Origin: Conexibacter woesei Iso977N
Lineage (GTDB): Bacteria > Actinomycetota > Thermoleophilia > Solirubrobacterales > Solirubrobacteraceae
Length of the DNA stretch: 64,000 nucleotides
Assembly: GCF_000424625.1 (NCBI RefSeq)
Contig: NZ_AUKG01000001.1
Span: 496,001-560,000, forward strand
Direction of reading: 5' to 3'
The translations under genes were made by a program, and so were the position numbers. Below the pieces are notes generated by a model. That model made no database searches, was not told the origin of the DNA, and saw only the letters and a list, made by a program, of their open reading frames with translations. Shown piece by piece: positions 24,405-31,570 of this stretch (within the stretch, counting starts at the first letter, position 1; each line of letters opens with the position of its first letter).

Positions 24405-26828
24405 TCAGGCGGCCGCCTGGGCCAGCTGGCGCGCCTCGGCGCGCATGATCTCGGCGTCGTCGTGCAGGCCCTGGGAGTCCGCGAGGGTCGCGAGGCCGAG
24501 CAGGACGCGCTCGTCCGGAGCGCCGAGCTTCTCGGCCACGCCGATCCACTCGCGGGCGGCGGACTCGCCGAAGCCACGGCGCAGGTAGACGCCCGCGAGC
24601 AGCTCGCGCTGCTCGCGCCAGGGCAGGTCGAGCCGGTCGACCACGCCGGCCAGCGCCTCGAACTCGTCGAAGCGCTCCAGCCGCGCGAGCGACTCGAGCA
24701 TGGCGGTGACCAGCGGCTGCGCCGCGGCCGGGACCGACACCGGGGCGCCGTCGCCGCCGCGCCACGCGCGGAACGCGGCGTGGTGACCGGACGGCAGGCC
24801 GGCGCTGCCGGCGTAGGCGAAGGCCGTCTCGACCAGCGCGGGGTCGGCCGGGGCGGCCAGGCGGGCGAAGAGCGCGGTCTGGGCGGCGACCGGCGCGTGC
24901 GGCGCGTCGGCCGGGACCAGCAGGGCGGTCGCGGCGGCGGCCGCCAGGTCGCCCTTGGACAGCTCGGCCTCGGCGAGCGCGACGCGCGCGGCGTGCGCGC
25001 CCGGCTGGGCCGCGAGCACGGCGCGCAGCTGCGTCTCGGCCTCGGCGATCGCGCCGGCCTCGTAGAACGGCACCGCCAGCAGGAAGCGCTGCGACGGCGT
25101 CGGGCTCGGGACGAGCTCCGCGACGCGGGCGACGACGTCGCCGGCCGGCACCCCGCGGCGCAGCAGGACGCGCACGTAGGGCTCGACGACGGCGACGAAC
25201 TGCGGGTGATGCTCCAGGACGTGCTCGAGATGCGCGGCGGCCTCGTCCAGACGGCCGTCCTCGATCAGCGTCTCGGCCAGGATGTTGCGGGCGTGGTAGG
25301 TGCCGACGCCGACGGTGGCGCTGTAGCGCGGCGGCGCGTCACCCATCGCCAGGCACTGCTCGAGCTTGGCGATCGCCTCGTCGCGGCGGCCGAGCGCGCG
25401 CTCCGCCAGGGCCTGCTCCAGGACGATGTCGGTGAAGCCGTCGAGCAGGCCCAGGACGGTGTCGCCCATCTCGAGGGCGTCGGTGTGGCGGCCGTTGGCG
25501 TTCAGGGCCTTGACCAGGCGCGCCGCCAGCGACGGGAAGAACCCCATCTCCAGGCGCTGAGGATCGCGCTCCAGCAGCGCCCACGCGCGGGCGAGGTGCG
25601 TCAGCGAGCCGGCGACGTCGCCGGCCGCGGCCTGCTCGGAGCCGAGGTTGAAGTGCAGGAACGGCGTGTCGACGCCCTCGGCCAGCTGGCGCTGCAGCAG
25701 CTCCAGGTTGCGCGTCTGCTTGCCCTTGGCGTCGCGGACCGCGCCGAGGTAGCCGAAGTGCTCGATGCGGACCTGCGAGTACTCGATGCGCTCGGGCAGG
25801 TCGGGCAGCTTGTGGGCGAACTGCTCGTGGACGCGCCCCTCGAAGCGGTACGACGCGCGATTGCGGAACAGGCGCAGGGCGTTGTGCTGGACGCCGACGC
25901 CGTCCTCGAGCTCGCCGACGTGGTTGGTCTCGACGAGGAAGATGCCCTCGCGCCAGGTGTGGCCGAGCAGCGCGCGGAGCTTCTCGCCCTCGCCCTCGTT
26001 GAGGAGCTCGTCGGCGTCGAGGTACATCAGCCAGTCGGACGTCGCGGCCTCGAGGCCGACGTTGCGCGCGGCGGCGAAGTCGCCGTCCCACTCGTGGTGC
26101 AGGACCGTCGCGCCGAAGCCCTCGGCGATCTCGACGGTGCGGTCGGTCGAGCCGGTGTCGACGACGATCAGCTCGTCGACGAAGTCCTTCACGGACGCGA
26201 GGCACTGCGGGAGCATCGACTCCTCGTCCTTGACGATCATGCACAGCGACACGGTCTGGCCGGTCGCCGGGACCGCCTTCTGCGCGAGGCGCTGGGCGCG
26301 CGGGCCGAGGTCGCGCAGCGCGCGCAGGACCTGCGGCGGGAGACCCTGCGGCGTCGTGATGCCGGCCTTGCGGCGGCGCTTGCACGCCTCGAGGTTGCCG
26401 GCGACGTCGGGCAGCTGGTCGTCGAGGCGGTGGGCGGCGCGGAACAGCGCCTCGGCCGCGACGACCGCGCCGAGCTCGTAGAAGAGGACGCCGGCGAAGT
26501 TCAGGAGGACCGGCTCGCGCGGGTTCTCGTCGAGCGCGTCCAGCGCGGCGACCGCGCCGGCCAGGAAGCGCTCGGCGGTCTGCGCGGGCGCGGAGGTGCC
26601 GTGGGAGAGGATCGACTCGATCAGCAGGCGGCGCGCCTGGTAGCGATCGTTGTCGTCGGTCAGCTTGGCGGCGCCGTCGGCGAGGACGCGCCAGCCCGCA
26701 AGGTCGTGGGCGTCCAGCAGCGACGCCGCGCGGTTGGTGACCGCGGCGACGGCGGCGGCGCCCGTGACCGGGGCGGCGGAGGTCTTCTTGGCCGGTCCGT
26801 CGACCGGCGCGACGAGGCGAAGCGCCAT
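24405..26828 (-). CDS. Large TPR-containing family 2 glycosyltransferase, probable flagellin/filament glycosylation enzyme
   Basis: 807 aa. A family 2 (GT-A) glycosyltransferase domain spans about 185-400: S-L-C-M-I-V-K-D-E-E-S-M-L then V-V-D-T-G-S-T-D-R-T and a D-A-D metal-binding motif in M-Y-L-D-A-D-E-L-L. It is flanked by helical repeat regions, N-terminal about 30-150 and C-terminal about 400-800, with TPR-like spacing and A-x-x-x-L/A-x-x-x-P patterns. No membrane segment is seen, so it should act in the cytosol. Such TPR-GT2 proteins resemble those modifying peptides or proteins. Location beside flaG-fliD-fliS and the exact sigma-28-like promoter suggest flagellin as substrate; this is inference. 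Confidence 0.8.
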   Translation of the reverse strand: MALRLVAPVDGPAKKTSAAPVTGAAAVAAVTNRAASLLDAHDLAGWRVLADGAAKLTDDNDRYQARRLLIESILSHGTSAPAQTAERFLAGAVAALDALDENPREPVLLNFAGVLFYELGAVVAAEALFRAAHRLDDQLPDVAGNLEACKRRRKAGITTPQGLPPQVLRALRDLGPRAQRLAQKAVPATGQTVSLCMIVKDEESMLPQCLASVKDFVDELIVVDTGSTDRTVEIAEGFGATVLHHEWDGDFAAARNVGLEAATSDWLMYLDADELLNEGEGEKLRALLGHTWREGIFLVETNHVGELEDGVGVQHNALRLFRNRASYRFEGRVHEQFAHKLPDLPERIEYSQVRIEHFGYLGAVRDAKGKQTRNLELLQRQLAEGVDTPFLHFNLGSEQAAAGDVAGSLTHLARAWALLERDPQRLEMGFFPSLAARLVKALNANGRHTDALEMGDTVLGLLDGFTDIVLEQALAERALGRRDEAIAKLEQCLAMGDAPPRYSATVGVGTYHARNILAETLIEDGRLDEAAAHLEHVLEHHPQFVAVVEPYVRVLLRRGVPAGDVVARVAELVPSPTPSQRFLLAVPFYEAGAIAEAETQLRAVLAAQPGAHAARVALAEAELSKGDLAAAAATALLVPADAPHAPVAAQTALFARLAAPADPALVETAFAYAGSAGLPSGHHAAFRAWRGGDGAPVSVPAAAQPLVTAMLESLARLERFDEFEALAGVVDRLDLPWREQRELLAGVYLRRGFGESAAREWIGVAEKLGAPDERVLLGLATLADSQGLHDDAEIMRAEARQLAQAAA

Positions 26829-26887
26829 GGGTGCTGAGTGCTCCTTGGAGGGGAAGGAAGCGGCAGGCGAGAGCCCGCTCAACCGTT

Positions 26888-26914
26888 GGTTCGGCCATTG
26901 GCGGTTTGAGTTGA
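26888..26914 (-). promoter_or_regulatory. Sigma-28-like promoter upstream of the TPR glycosyltransferase
   Basis: Minus strand: TCAA, exactly 15 nt, GCCGAACC. The -10-like box ends 60 nt before the glycosyltransferase ATG. Places this gene in the same regulon as the flagellar genes. Confidence 0.65.
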
Positions 26915-26921
26915 GCGAACG

Positions 26922-26958
26922 GCGAGCAGTTGTCAGCACGCGGTCGCCGGCTGCTCGC
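26922..26958. promoter_or_regulatory. Spaced perfect inverted repeat in the divergent region (operator candidate)
   Basis: GCGAGCAG (26922-26929) and CTGCTCGC (26951-26958) are perfect inverted copies 21 nt apart, lying immediately upstream of the glycosyltransferase promoter and about 215 nt before the sigma factor gene. It could be a dimeric-regulator site serving one or both divergent genes, or an RNA stem; unproven. Confidence 0.35.
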
Positions 26959-27033
26959 GATCGCCCTCGCGCGTACGCACGCGTCAAGCGCCTCGTCACC
27001 GATGCACAGGTTTGAGCGGGTTCGATGGAGGTT

Positions 27034-27108
27034 CGACCCGCCCCCTCCCCAGAAGTGGGGAGGAGGGGTCTGGACACACGTCCCCCAGTCGAATACCGGA
27101 CACTGGGG
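27034..27108 (+). other. Two hairpins in the leader of the flagellar sigma gene
   Basis: The 345-nt gap between the glycosyltransferase and the sigma gene holds, besides the sites listed separately, a C-rich/G-rich hairpin at 27034-27070 (CCCCCTCCCC against GGGGAGGAGGGG, 6-nt loop, flanked by GACC/GGTC) and a second stem CCCCAGT/ACTGGGG (27083-27089 / 27102-27108). If transcription starts upstream they would form a structured leader of the sigma factor mRNA. No sigma-28-like site facing the sigma gene was found. Confidence 0.45.
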
Positions 27109-27173
27109 ATGCGGAAGGTTCGGTGCCGTCCCGATACGTCTTGTGTCCCCCCCGCACCAAGGAGCACCGTCGT

Positions 27174-27992
27174 ATGAGCCTCGCCACCGCACAGACCTCC
27201 AAGCGCCGCCTCTCCTCCGAGGACACGCTCGCGCTCTGGAAGGAGTACCGCCGCACCAACGACCGCGCCACGCGCGATCGCCTGGTCCTCACCTTCGCCC
27301 CGCTGGTCAAGTACATCGTCTACAAGAAGGTCCGCGAGATGCCGGCCCGCTGTGAGGTCGAGGACTTCATCAGCTGCGGCCTCGAGGCCCTGATCCAGTC
27401 GATCGAGCGCTACGACCCGGCCAAGGGCGCCACGCTCGAGCAGTACGCCTGGACCCGCATCCACGGCGCCGTCCTCGACGAGCTGCGCCGCCAGGACTGG
27501 GCCCCGCGCTCCGTCCGCCGCTGGGAGCGCGACATCGAGCGCGCCGCCGACGAGTTCACCACCCTGCACGGCCGTCGTCCCACGCAGCCCGAGCTGGCCG
27601 AGTCGATGGGCACCACCGTCGCCGAGCTGCGCAAGCGCCGCGACGAGATCACGCAGTCCGACCTGACGTCGCTGAACACGCTCGTCCTCTCCGACGACGA
27701 GACGACGATCGAGCGCATCGACACGATCGCCTCGACCGACGTGTCGGCCGACCCGCTGCACGCCGCCGCCAAGGAGCAGGCCAAGGACAAGTTCCGCGAG
27801 GCCTTCTCCCGCCTGCCGCAGCGTGAGCGCGAGGTCGCCGTCCTGCTCTACGTCAAGAACATGACGCTGGCCGAGATCGGCGAGATCCTCGGCGTCTCCG
27901 AGTCGCGCGTCTGCCAGATCCACGGTCAGCTCAAGAAGACGCTGCGCACCGTGCTGGACGACGACGCCCCGCTGTTCCAGGCTGTCGCTTAG
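27174..27992 (+). CDS. fliA: Flagellar sigma-28 factor (FliA/WhiG family)
   Basis: 272 aa from the ATG at 27174, with AAGGAG 9 nt upstream. Region 2 (about 25-100) includes R-D-R-L-V-L-T-F-A-P-L-V-K-Y-I-V and D-F-I-S-C-G-L-E-A-L-I-Q-S-I-E-R-Y-D-P; region 3 (about 118-160) L-H-G-R-R-P-T-Q-P-E-L-A-E; region 4 (about 210-262) F-S-R-L-P-Q-R-E-R-E-V-A-V-L-L-Y with helix-turn-helix L-A-E-I-G-E-I-L-G-V-S-E-S-R-V-C-Q-I. Region 1.1 is absent, as in sigma-28. No anti-sigma FlgM is recognisable in the window. Likely reader of the TCAA-N15-GCCGA elements. Confidence 0.93.
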   Translation: MSLATAQTSKRRLSSEDTLALWKEYRRTNDRATRDRLVLTFAPLVKYIVYKKVREMPARCEVEDFISCGLEALIQSIERYDPAKGATLEQYAWTRIHGAVLDELRRQDWAPRSVRRWERDIERAADEFTTLHGRRPTQPELAESMGTTVAELRKRRDEITQSDLTSLNTLVLSDDETTIERIDTIASTDVSADPLHAAAKEQAKDKFREAFSRLPQREREVAVLLYVKNMTLAEIGEILGVSESRVCQIHGQLKKTLRTVLDDDAPLFQAVA

Positions 27993-28054
27993 CTCCTGGT
28001 CCCCCGCGTCGCTGGTACGTGCGGGGGCGCTTGGATCAGCGACGCGAACGGAAC

Positions 28055-28071
28055 CTCGCCCTCAGGGCGAG
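28055..28071. terminator. Bidirectional terminator between the sigma gene and flhB-like gene
   Basis: CTCGCCC (28055-28061) / GGGCGAG (28065-28071) form a 7-bp stem whose 3-nt loop is the stop codon of the convergent flhB-like gene. GGGCGA can alternatively pair with TCGCCC at 28076-28081, giving two mutually exclusive stems, one useful for each transcription direction. Confidence 0.6.
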
Positions 28072-28349
28072 CGTTTCGCCCTTTCCAAGCCGTAGGCCCA
28101 CACCAGGACCTCGGCCACCGCGGCGAAGAGCTCGGGCGGGATCTCCTGCTCGAGCTCGAGCCGTGCCAGGGCCTCCGCCAACGCGGGGTCCTCGCGGATC
28201 GCGACGCCCTGCTCGCGGGCGATCTCGACGATCTTGTCGGCGATCAGGCCCGCGCCGGCCGCCACGACCTTCGGCGCGCCGTCGCCGCCCTGGTCGTACC
28301 TCAGCGCCGCGGCCCGCCGCGGCTTCTCCGGCCTCTGGCCGTCAGACAC
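28062..28349 (-). CDS. Stand-alone FlhB C-terminal-domain homologue (YlqH/FlhX type)
   Basis: 95 aa matching only the cytoplasmic FlhB_C region: A-A-A-L-R-Y-D-Q, A-P-K-V-V-A-A-G-A-G-L-I-A-D-K-I-V-E-I-A-R-E-Q-G-V, then P-x-L-A-E-A-L-A-R-L-E-L-E-Q-E-I-P-P-E-L-F-x-A-V-A-E-V-L-x-W. The autocleavage motif N-P-T-H of true FlhB is missing, as in other stand-alone FlhB-like proteins. Such proteins can substitute for FlhB-C in substrate switching. Overlaps the FliK-like gene by 8 nt. Confidence 0.85.
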   Translation of the reverse strand: MSDGQRPEKPRRAAALRYDQGGDGAPKVVAAGAGLIADKIVEIAREQGVAIREDPALAEALARLELEQEIPPELFAAVAEVLVWAYGLERAKRSP

Positions 28350-28953
28350 GGGCGTTGACCGTCACGTCGCGCGGGTGGACCGTGACGAGCACCGGCCCGC
28401 CGGTCGCCCGGACCAGCGCGTCCTGCAGGGCGCCCGCGTTCTGGGCGACCGTCCACGCCGGGTCGCCGCCGGACACGTGCACCGCCGCCGACTGCGCGTC
28501 GACCCGGACGTCGAGGCGCCCGAGCGTCGGCGAGTCGTAGCGGACGACGACCGACTTCGCGGGCGTCGCCCCGCCGCGCCTGGCGGCCTGCTCGCGCTCC
28601 TCGACGTGGATCCGGGCGAGGATCCCGCCGGGCAGCATCAGCTGGTAGGCATCGGCCGGGACGGTCGGAGATGCGTCGGCCTGCTGAGCGTTCTGCAGCT
28701 GTGGTGCGCCCGGGGGTTCCACGACGCGCAGGTGCAGGCGCTCGGTGCTCGCCTCCTCGACGCGCAGCCGCAGCACCTGCCCGGCGATGACGCCCTCCGG
28801 CAGCTGGGCCTGCATCCGGACCCCGGCGAGCACCAGCGTCCTGGGATCGAGCACCCGCGCCTGGACGACGACGCCCGGCACGAGCCTGACGTCGGGCAGC
28901 AGACCGCGCAGCAGGACGAGGCTGATGGGCGCGGCGCCGGACATGTCCGGCAA
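28342..28953 (-). CDS. FliK-like (YlqG-type) flagellar hook-length-control-related protein
   Basis: 203 aa if the TTG at 28953 is used, 200 aa from the ATG at 28944. The N-terminal half is beta-rich; the last 75 residues read L-G-R-L-D-V-R-V-D-A-Q-S-A-A-V-H-V, then A-L-Q-D-A-L-V-R-A-T-G-G-P-V-L-V-T-V, resembling the C-terminal domain of FliK. In Bacillus ylqG-ylqH encode the same pair next to the flagellar cluster. No membrane segment or signal peptide. The start codon lies inside a 16-nt perfect palindrome. Function inferred from pairing with the FlhB-C homologue. Confidence 0.6.
   Translation of the reverse strand: MPDMSGAAPISLVLLRGLLPDVRLVPGVVVQARVLDPRTLVLAGVRMQAQLPEGVIAGQVLRLRVEEASTERLHLRVVEPPGAPQLQNAQQADASPTVPADAYQLMLPGGILARIHVEEREQAARRGGATPAKSVVVRYDSPTLGRLDVRVDAQSAAVHVSGGDPAWTVAQNAGALQDALVRATGGPVLVTVHPRDVTVNARV
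28936..28951. promoter_or_regulatory. 16-nt perfect palindrome over the FliK-like gene start
   Basis: GCCGGACATGTCCGGC is fully self-complementary and contains the candidate ATG of the FliK-like gene in its centre. It lies 28 nt upstream of the flgF promoter element on the other strand. May be a DNA operator or may hide the start codon in mRNA; could also be chance. Confidence 0.35.
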
Positions 28954-28978
28954 CAGGTTCGCACGTCGTCCGGAGTCC

Positions 28979-29005
28979 TCAAGTCGGCCCTGTCGCCGCC
29001 GAGGA
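28979..29005 (+). promoter_or_regulatory. Sigma-28-like motif immediately upstream of flgF
   Basis: TCAA, exactly 15 nt, GCCGAGGA. Shares the extended CTCAAGTCGG start with the flgG promoter at 29816. However, the -10-like box ends only 10 nt before the ATG and a start site at the usual distance would remove part of the AAGGAGG ribosome binding site, so function is doubtful or would give a near-leaderless message. Confidence 0.45.
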
Positions 29006-29015
29006 ACAAGGAGGC

Positions 29016-29705
29016 ATGGAACGCGGGCTTTACATCGCCGCCGCCGGCATGGTTGCCGAGATGGTGCGGCAGGACCAGATCTCCAACGACCTGGCGAACG
29101 CAGCGACCCCGGGCTACAAGTCCGACCAGTCGCAGCAGCGGTCGTTCAACGACCTCCTGCTCCAGAACACCAAGACCGGCGAGACGATCGGCAAGCTCGG
29201 GCAGGGCCCGCTCATCACCAAGACGGTGACGGACCTGGACCCGGACGCGCTGAAGCCCACGCAGGAGCCGCTGGACCTCGCGATCGAGGGCCAGGGCTAC
29301 TTCGGCGTGCAGACCTCGGCGGGCGTCCGCTTCACGCGCGACGGCTCGTTCCAGGCCAACGCCCAGGGCTACCTGACCGACCAGCAGGGCAACACCGTGC
29401 TGGGGTCCGACCGCAAGCCGGTGAAGATCAACGCCGACGGCACGGTCGACACGGCCAAGGTCGGCAACTTCGCGCTGACGGGCGTCAAGAAGCAGGGCGA
29501 CTCCTACTTCACCGGCACCGCCGCCGGGAAGGGCACGGGCGAGATCCGCTCGGGCTACCTGGAGAGCTCGAACGTCGAAGCCGGCAAGGTCATGGTCGAC
29601 ATGATGGCCTCGCTGCGCGCGTTCGAGGCCGGCCAGAAGGCCATCCAGACGATCGACGGCACGCTTCAGCAGGCCGCCGGTCAAGTCGGCAACCTCCCCG
29701 CGTAA
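29016..29705 (+). CDS. flgF: Flagellar rod/hook-basal body protein, FlgF/FlgG family
   Basis: 229 aa. Begins M-E-R-G-L-Y-I-A-A-A-G-M and contains N-D-L-A-N-A-A-T-P-G-Y-K, G-Q-G-Y-F-G-V-Q and F-T-R-D-G-S-F, ending with V-E-A-G-K-V-M-V-D-M-M-A-S-L-R-A-F-E-A-G-Q-K. The conserved Asn/Gly-Phe pattern marks the FlgE/F/G family; as the shorter paralogue preceding flgG it is most likely FlgF. Very good AAGGAGG ribosome binding site 1 nt before the usual spacing. Followed by tandem terminators. Confidence 0.88.
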   Translation: MERGLYIAAAGMVAEMVRQDQISNDLANAATPGYKSDQSQQRSFNDLLLQNTKTGETIGKLGQGPLITKTVTDLDPDALKPTQEPLDLAIEGQGYFGVQTSAGVRFTRDGSFQANAQGYLTDQQGNTVLGSDRKPVKINADGTVDTAKVGNFALTGVKKQGDSYFTGTAAGKGTGEIRSGYLESSNVEAGKVMVDMMASLRAFEAGQKAIQTIDGTLQQAAGQVGNLPA

Positions 29706-29763
29706 CCACGGCCCAGAGGGCCGCGGTTCCGTTGCGGGTGTTCGCCCAGAGGGCGAAACCCGC
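29704..29763 (+). terminator. Tandem terminator hairpins after flgF
   Basis: Two hairpins directly after the stop codon, both with an AGA loop: AACC-a-CGGCCC / GGGCCG-c-GGTT (29704-29728) and GCGGGT-g-TTCGCCC / GGGCGAA-ACCCGC (29734-29763). They separate flgF from the flgG promoter. Confidence 0.75.
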
Positions 29764-29815
29764 GCGTCGCCAACCTCCGACACCGTCCGAGTTAGGACGA
29801 ATGTCCAGGGACTTC

Positions 29816-29842
29816 TCAAGTCGGTTCGGCCCTTGCCGATCA
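29816..29842 (+). promoter_or_regulatory. Sigma-28-like promoter upstream of flgG
   Basis: TCAA, exactly 15 nt, GCCGATCA, the best match in the window to the FliA/WhiG consensus. The -10-like box ends 92 nt before the flgG start; the leader in between encodes nothing recognisable. It would transcribe flgG-flgJ-flgN-flgK-flgL and possibly fliW-csrA. Confidence 0.75.
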
Positions 29843-29934
29843 CCGGAGAGACAGAGGACCTCCGATGGCTGGACCACCCGCTGGTGGAAGCCGGAGCTCC
29901 TGATCTCCCTCCTTCTCAGGAGACCCGGTTAACA

Positions 29935-30675
29935 GTGCTCGAAGGCATGTACACGGCCGCTGCCGGCATGGCAGCGCAGCAGACGCGCATCGACGCGGTC
30001 TCCAACGATCTCGCGAACGTCGACACGACGGGCTACAAGTCCGCGCGTCTCGCGTTCCGTGATCTCGTGTACGACTCCGCCCAGGGCTACGGCGCCGCGA
30101 AGGCCGTCGAGATCGGGGCGGGTTCCGCTGCCACGTCGATCGGTCGCAGCTCCGCGCAGGGCGACCTGCAGCAGACCGGCCGCTCGCTCGACGTCGCGCT
30201 CAACGGCCCGGGCTTCATCCAGGTCAAGCTGGCCGACGGCAGGACGGGCATGACGCGCGACGGCAACCTGCAGGTCTCGCCGGACGGCAGGCTCCGCCTC
30301 TCCAGCGGCCAGCTGGTCGACCCGCAGATCACGATCCCCCAGGGCGCCGACGACGCCGCGATCGCGATCAAGGCCGACGGCACCGTCTCCTACCAGGGCA
30401 GGTCGCTCGGGCAGCTCAAGCTCGTCGACGTGCCCGCCGAGTCCGGCCTGCAGGGCGGACCGGACAACACCTTCGTGGCGACCAAGGCCAGCGGCGCGAT
30501 CCGCGCGGCCAACAGGTCCACCATCTTGACCCAGGGCACCCTGGAAGGGTCGAACGTCGACGAGTCGCAGGCGATGACCGACATGATCGAGGCCCAGCGC
30601 GCGTTCCAGATGGCCAGCAAGGCCATCACGACGCAGGACCAGATGCTCGAGATGGCCAACCAGGTGAAGAAGTGA
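29935..30675 (+). CDS. flgG: Flagellar distal rod protein FlgG
   Basis: 246 aa from the GTG giving V-L-E-G-M-Y-T-A-A-A-G-M, which matches the family start M-x-x-x-L-Y-T-A-A-x-G-M; AGGAG lies 12 nt upstream, and an ATG four codons later is an alternative. Contains N-D-L-A-N-V-D-T-T-G-Y-K, D-V-A-L-N-G-P-G-F-I-Q-V, and C-terminal E-G-S-N-V-D-E-S-Q-A-M-T-D-M-I-E-A-Q-R-A-F-Q, the canonical FlgG ending. Confidence 0.92.
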   Translation: MLEGMYTAAAGMAAQQTRIDAVSNDLANVDTTGYKSARLAFRDLVYDSAQGYGAAKAVEIGAGSAATSIGRSSAQGDLQQTGRSLDVALNGPGFIQVKLADGRTGMTRDGNLQVSPDGRLRLSSGQLVDPQITIPQGADDAAIAIKADGTVSYQGRSLGQLKLVDVPAESGLQGGPDNTFVATKASGAIRAANRSTILTQGTLEGSNVDESQAMTDMIEAQRAFQMASKAITTQDQMLEMANQVKK

Positions 30676-31010
30676 TGAGCACCTCTTCGCTGCCGCCCAT
30701 CGACAACGCGCTGCTGCCGACCGACGTCCGCAACGGGTCCAAGAGCGACCAGGACAACTACAAGGCCGGCCTGCAGTTCGAGCGCCAGCTCGTCGAGCAG
30801 CTCACGCAGACGATGTCGGACACGACCAAGGCCATGACCGGCGGCGACTCGGGCTCCGACAGCGGCGACGACACCGGCGACGGGTCGAGCGCCGTGACCG
30901 ACTCCTACAACCAGCAGATGCCGGGCATCATGGCCGACGCCATCATGCAGGCCGGCGGGCTGGGCCTCGCGCGCACCATCGCGCAGAACCTGAAGGGCTC
31001 GCAGTCGTGA
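30675..31010 (+). CDS. flgJ: FlgJ-like rod-binding protein without muramidase domain
   Basis: 111 aa starting at the ATG in the TGATG junction with flgG (a GTG one codon earlier is possible). The pattern F-E-R-Q-L-V-E-Q-L-T-Q-T-M, an acidic Gly/Ser/Asp linker (about 57-77), then Y-N-Q-Q-M-P-G-I-M-A-D-A-I-M-Q-A-G-G-L-G-L-A-R-T-I is the rod-binding domain of FlgJ. Acts as rod cap/scaffold. The cell-wall hydrolase function is presumably supplied by the lytic transglycosylase at 14.4-15.2 kb. Confidence 0.82.
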   Translation: MSTSSLPPIDNALLPTDVRNGSKSDQDNYKAGLQFERQLVEQLTQTMSDTTKAMTGGDSGSDSGDDTGDGSSAVTDSYNQQMPGIMADAIMQAGGLGLARTIAQNLKGSQS

Positions 31011-31564
31011 CCACCGCCCTCGCCACCGCCGCGCCGACCGCCTACGGCACCGACGTCCTGCGCCACCTCGACGCCCAGATCGCGTCGGCCCGCAGGCTGC
31101 TCGACGCCGTCCTGCGCCAGGGCGCCGCGATCCGCAACCGCGACGTCGACGGCGTCCTCGCCCGCCTGGGCGAGATGCAGGCCGAGATGGAGCGCCGCTC
31201 CGGCCTGGAGCGCGACCGCGTCCGGATCCTCACGCAGGCCGGCCAGGGCCTCGGCGTCCCGGCCCACACCGTCACGCTCGACGCGCTCGCCCACCTGCTC
31301 GCGCCGCACGAGGCGCAGGCCGCCAAGGGCCGCAGCGCCGAGCTGAAGGGCCTCCTCGCCGAGGTCCAGCGCGAGCACATCACCAACCGCGCCCTCATGC
31401 GCCAGGAGCTCGCGTTCCTGTCGCACCTGACCCGCCAGCTCGGCGTGGACGGCGAGGACGTCGGCTACCGGCCGCCCAGCGAGCCGGGCGCCACGATGCG
31501 CGCAACCCTCGACCCGGCCGCCCAGCCGGTGCGCATCCGCCGCGCACTGGACCTCGAGGCGTAG
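31007..31564 (+). CDS. flgN: Hook-filament junction chaperone FlgN
   Basis: 185 aa from the GTG overlapping the previous stop (GTGA). Long helices with L-D-A-V-L-R-Q-G-A-A-I-R-N-R-D-V-D-G-V-L and E-M-E-R-R-S-G-L-E-R-D-R-V are typical of the FlgN family; position directly before flgK and flgL, its clients, supports it. No FlgM is encoded before it, unlike in many bacteria. Confidence 0.82.
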   Translation: MTTALATAAPTAYGTDVLRHLDAQIASARRLLDAVLRQGAAIRNRDVDGVLARLGEMQAEMERRSGLERDRVRILTQAGQGLGVPAHTVTLDALAHLLAPHEAQAAKGRSAELKGLLAEVQREHITNRALMRQELAFLSHLTRQLGVDGEDVGYRPPSEPGATMRATLDPAAQPVRIRRALDLEA

Positions 31565-31570
31565 GCCACC

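Noticed and set aside
24462-26837. 791-codon plus-strand frame opposite the glycosyltransferase
   Set aside because: Antisense artefact; the minus-strand frame has GT2 motifs and a ribosome binding site.
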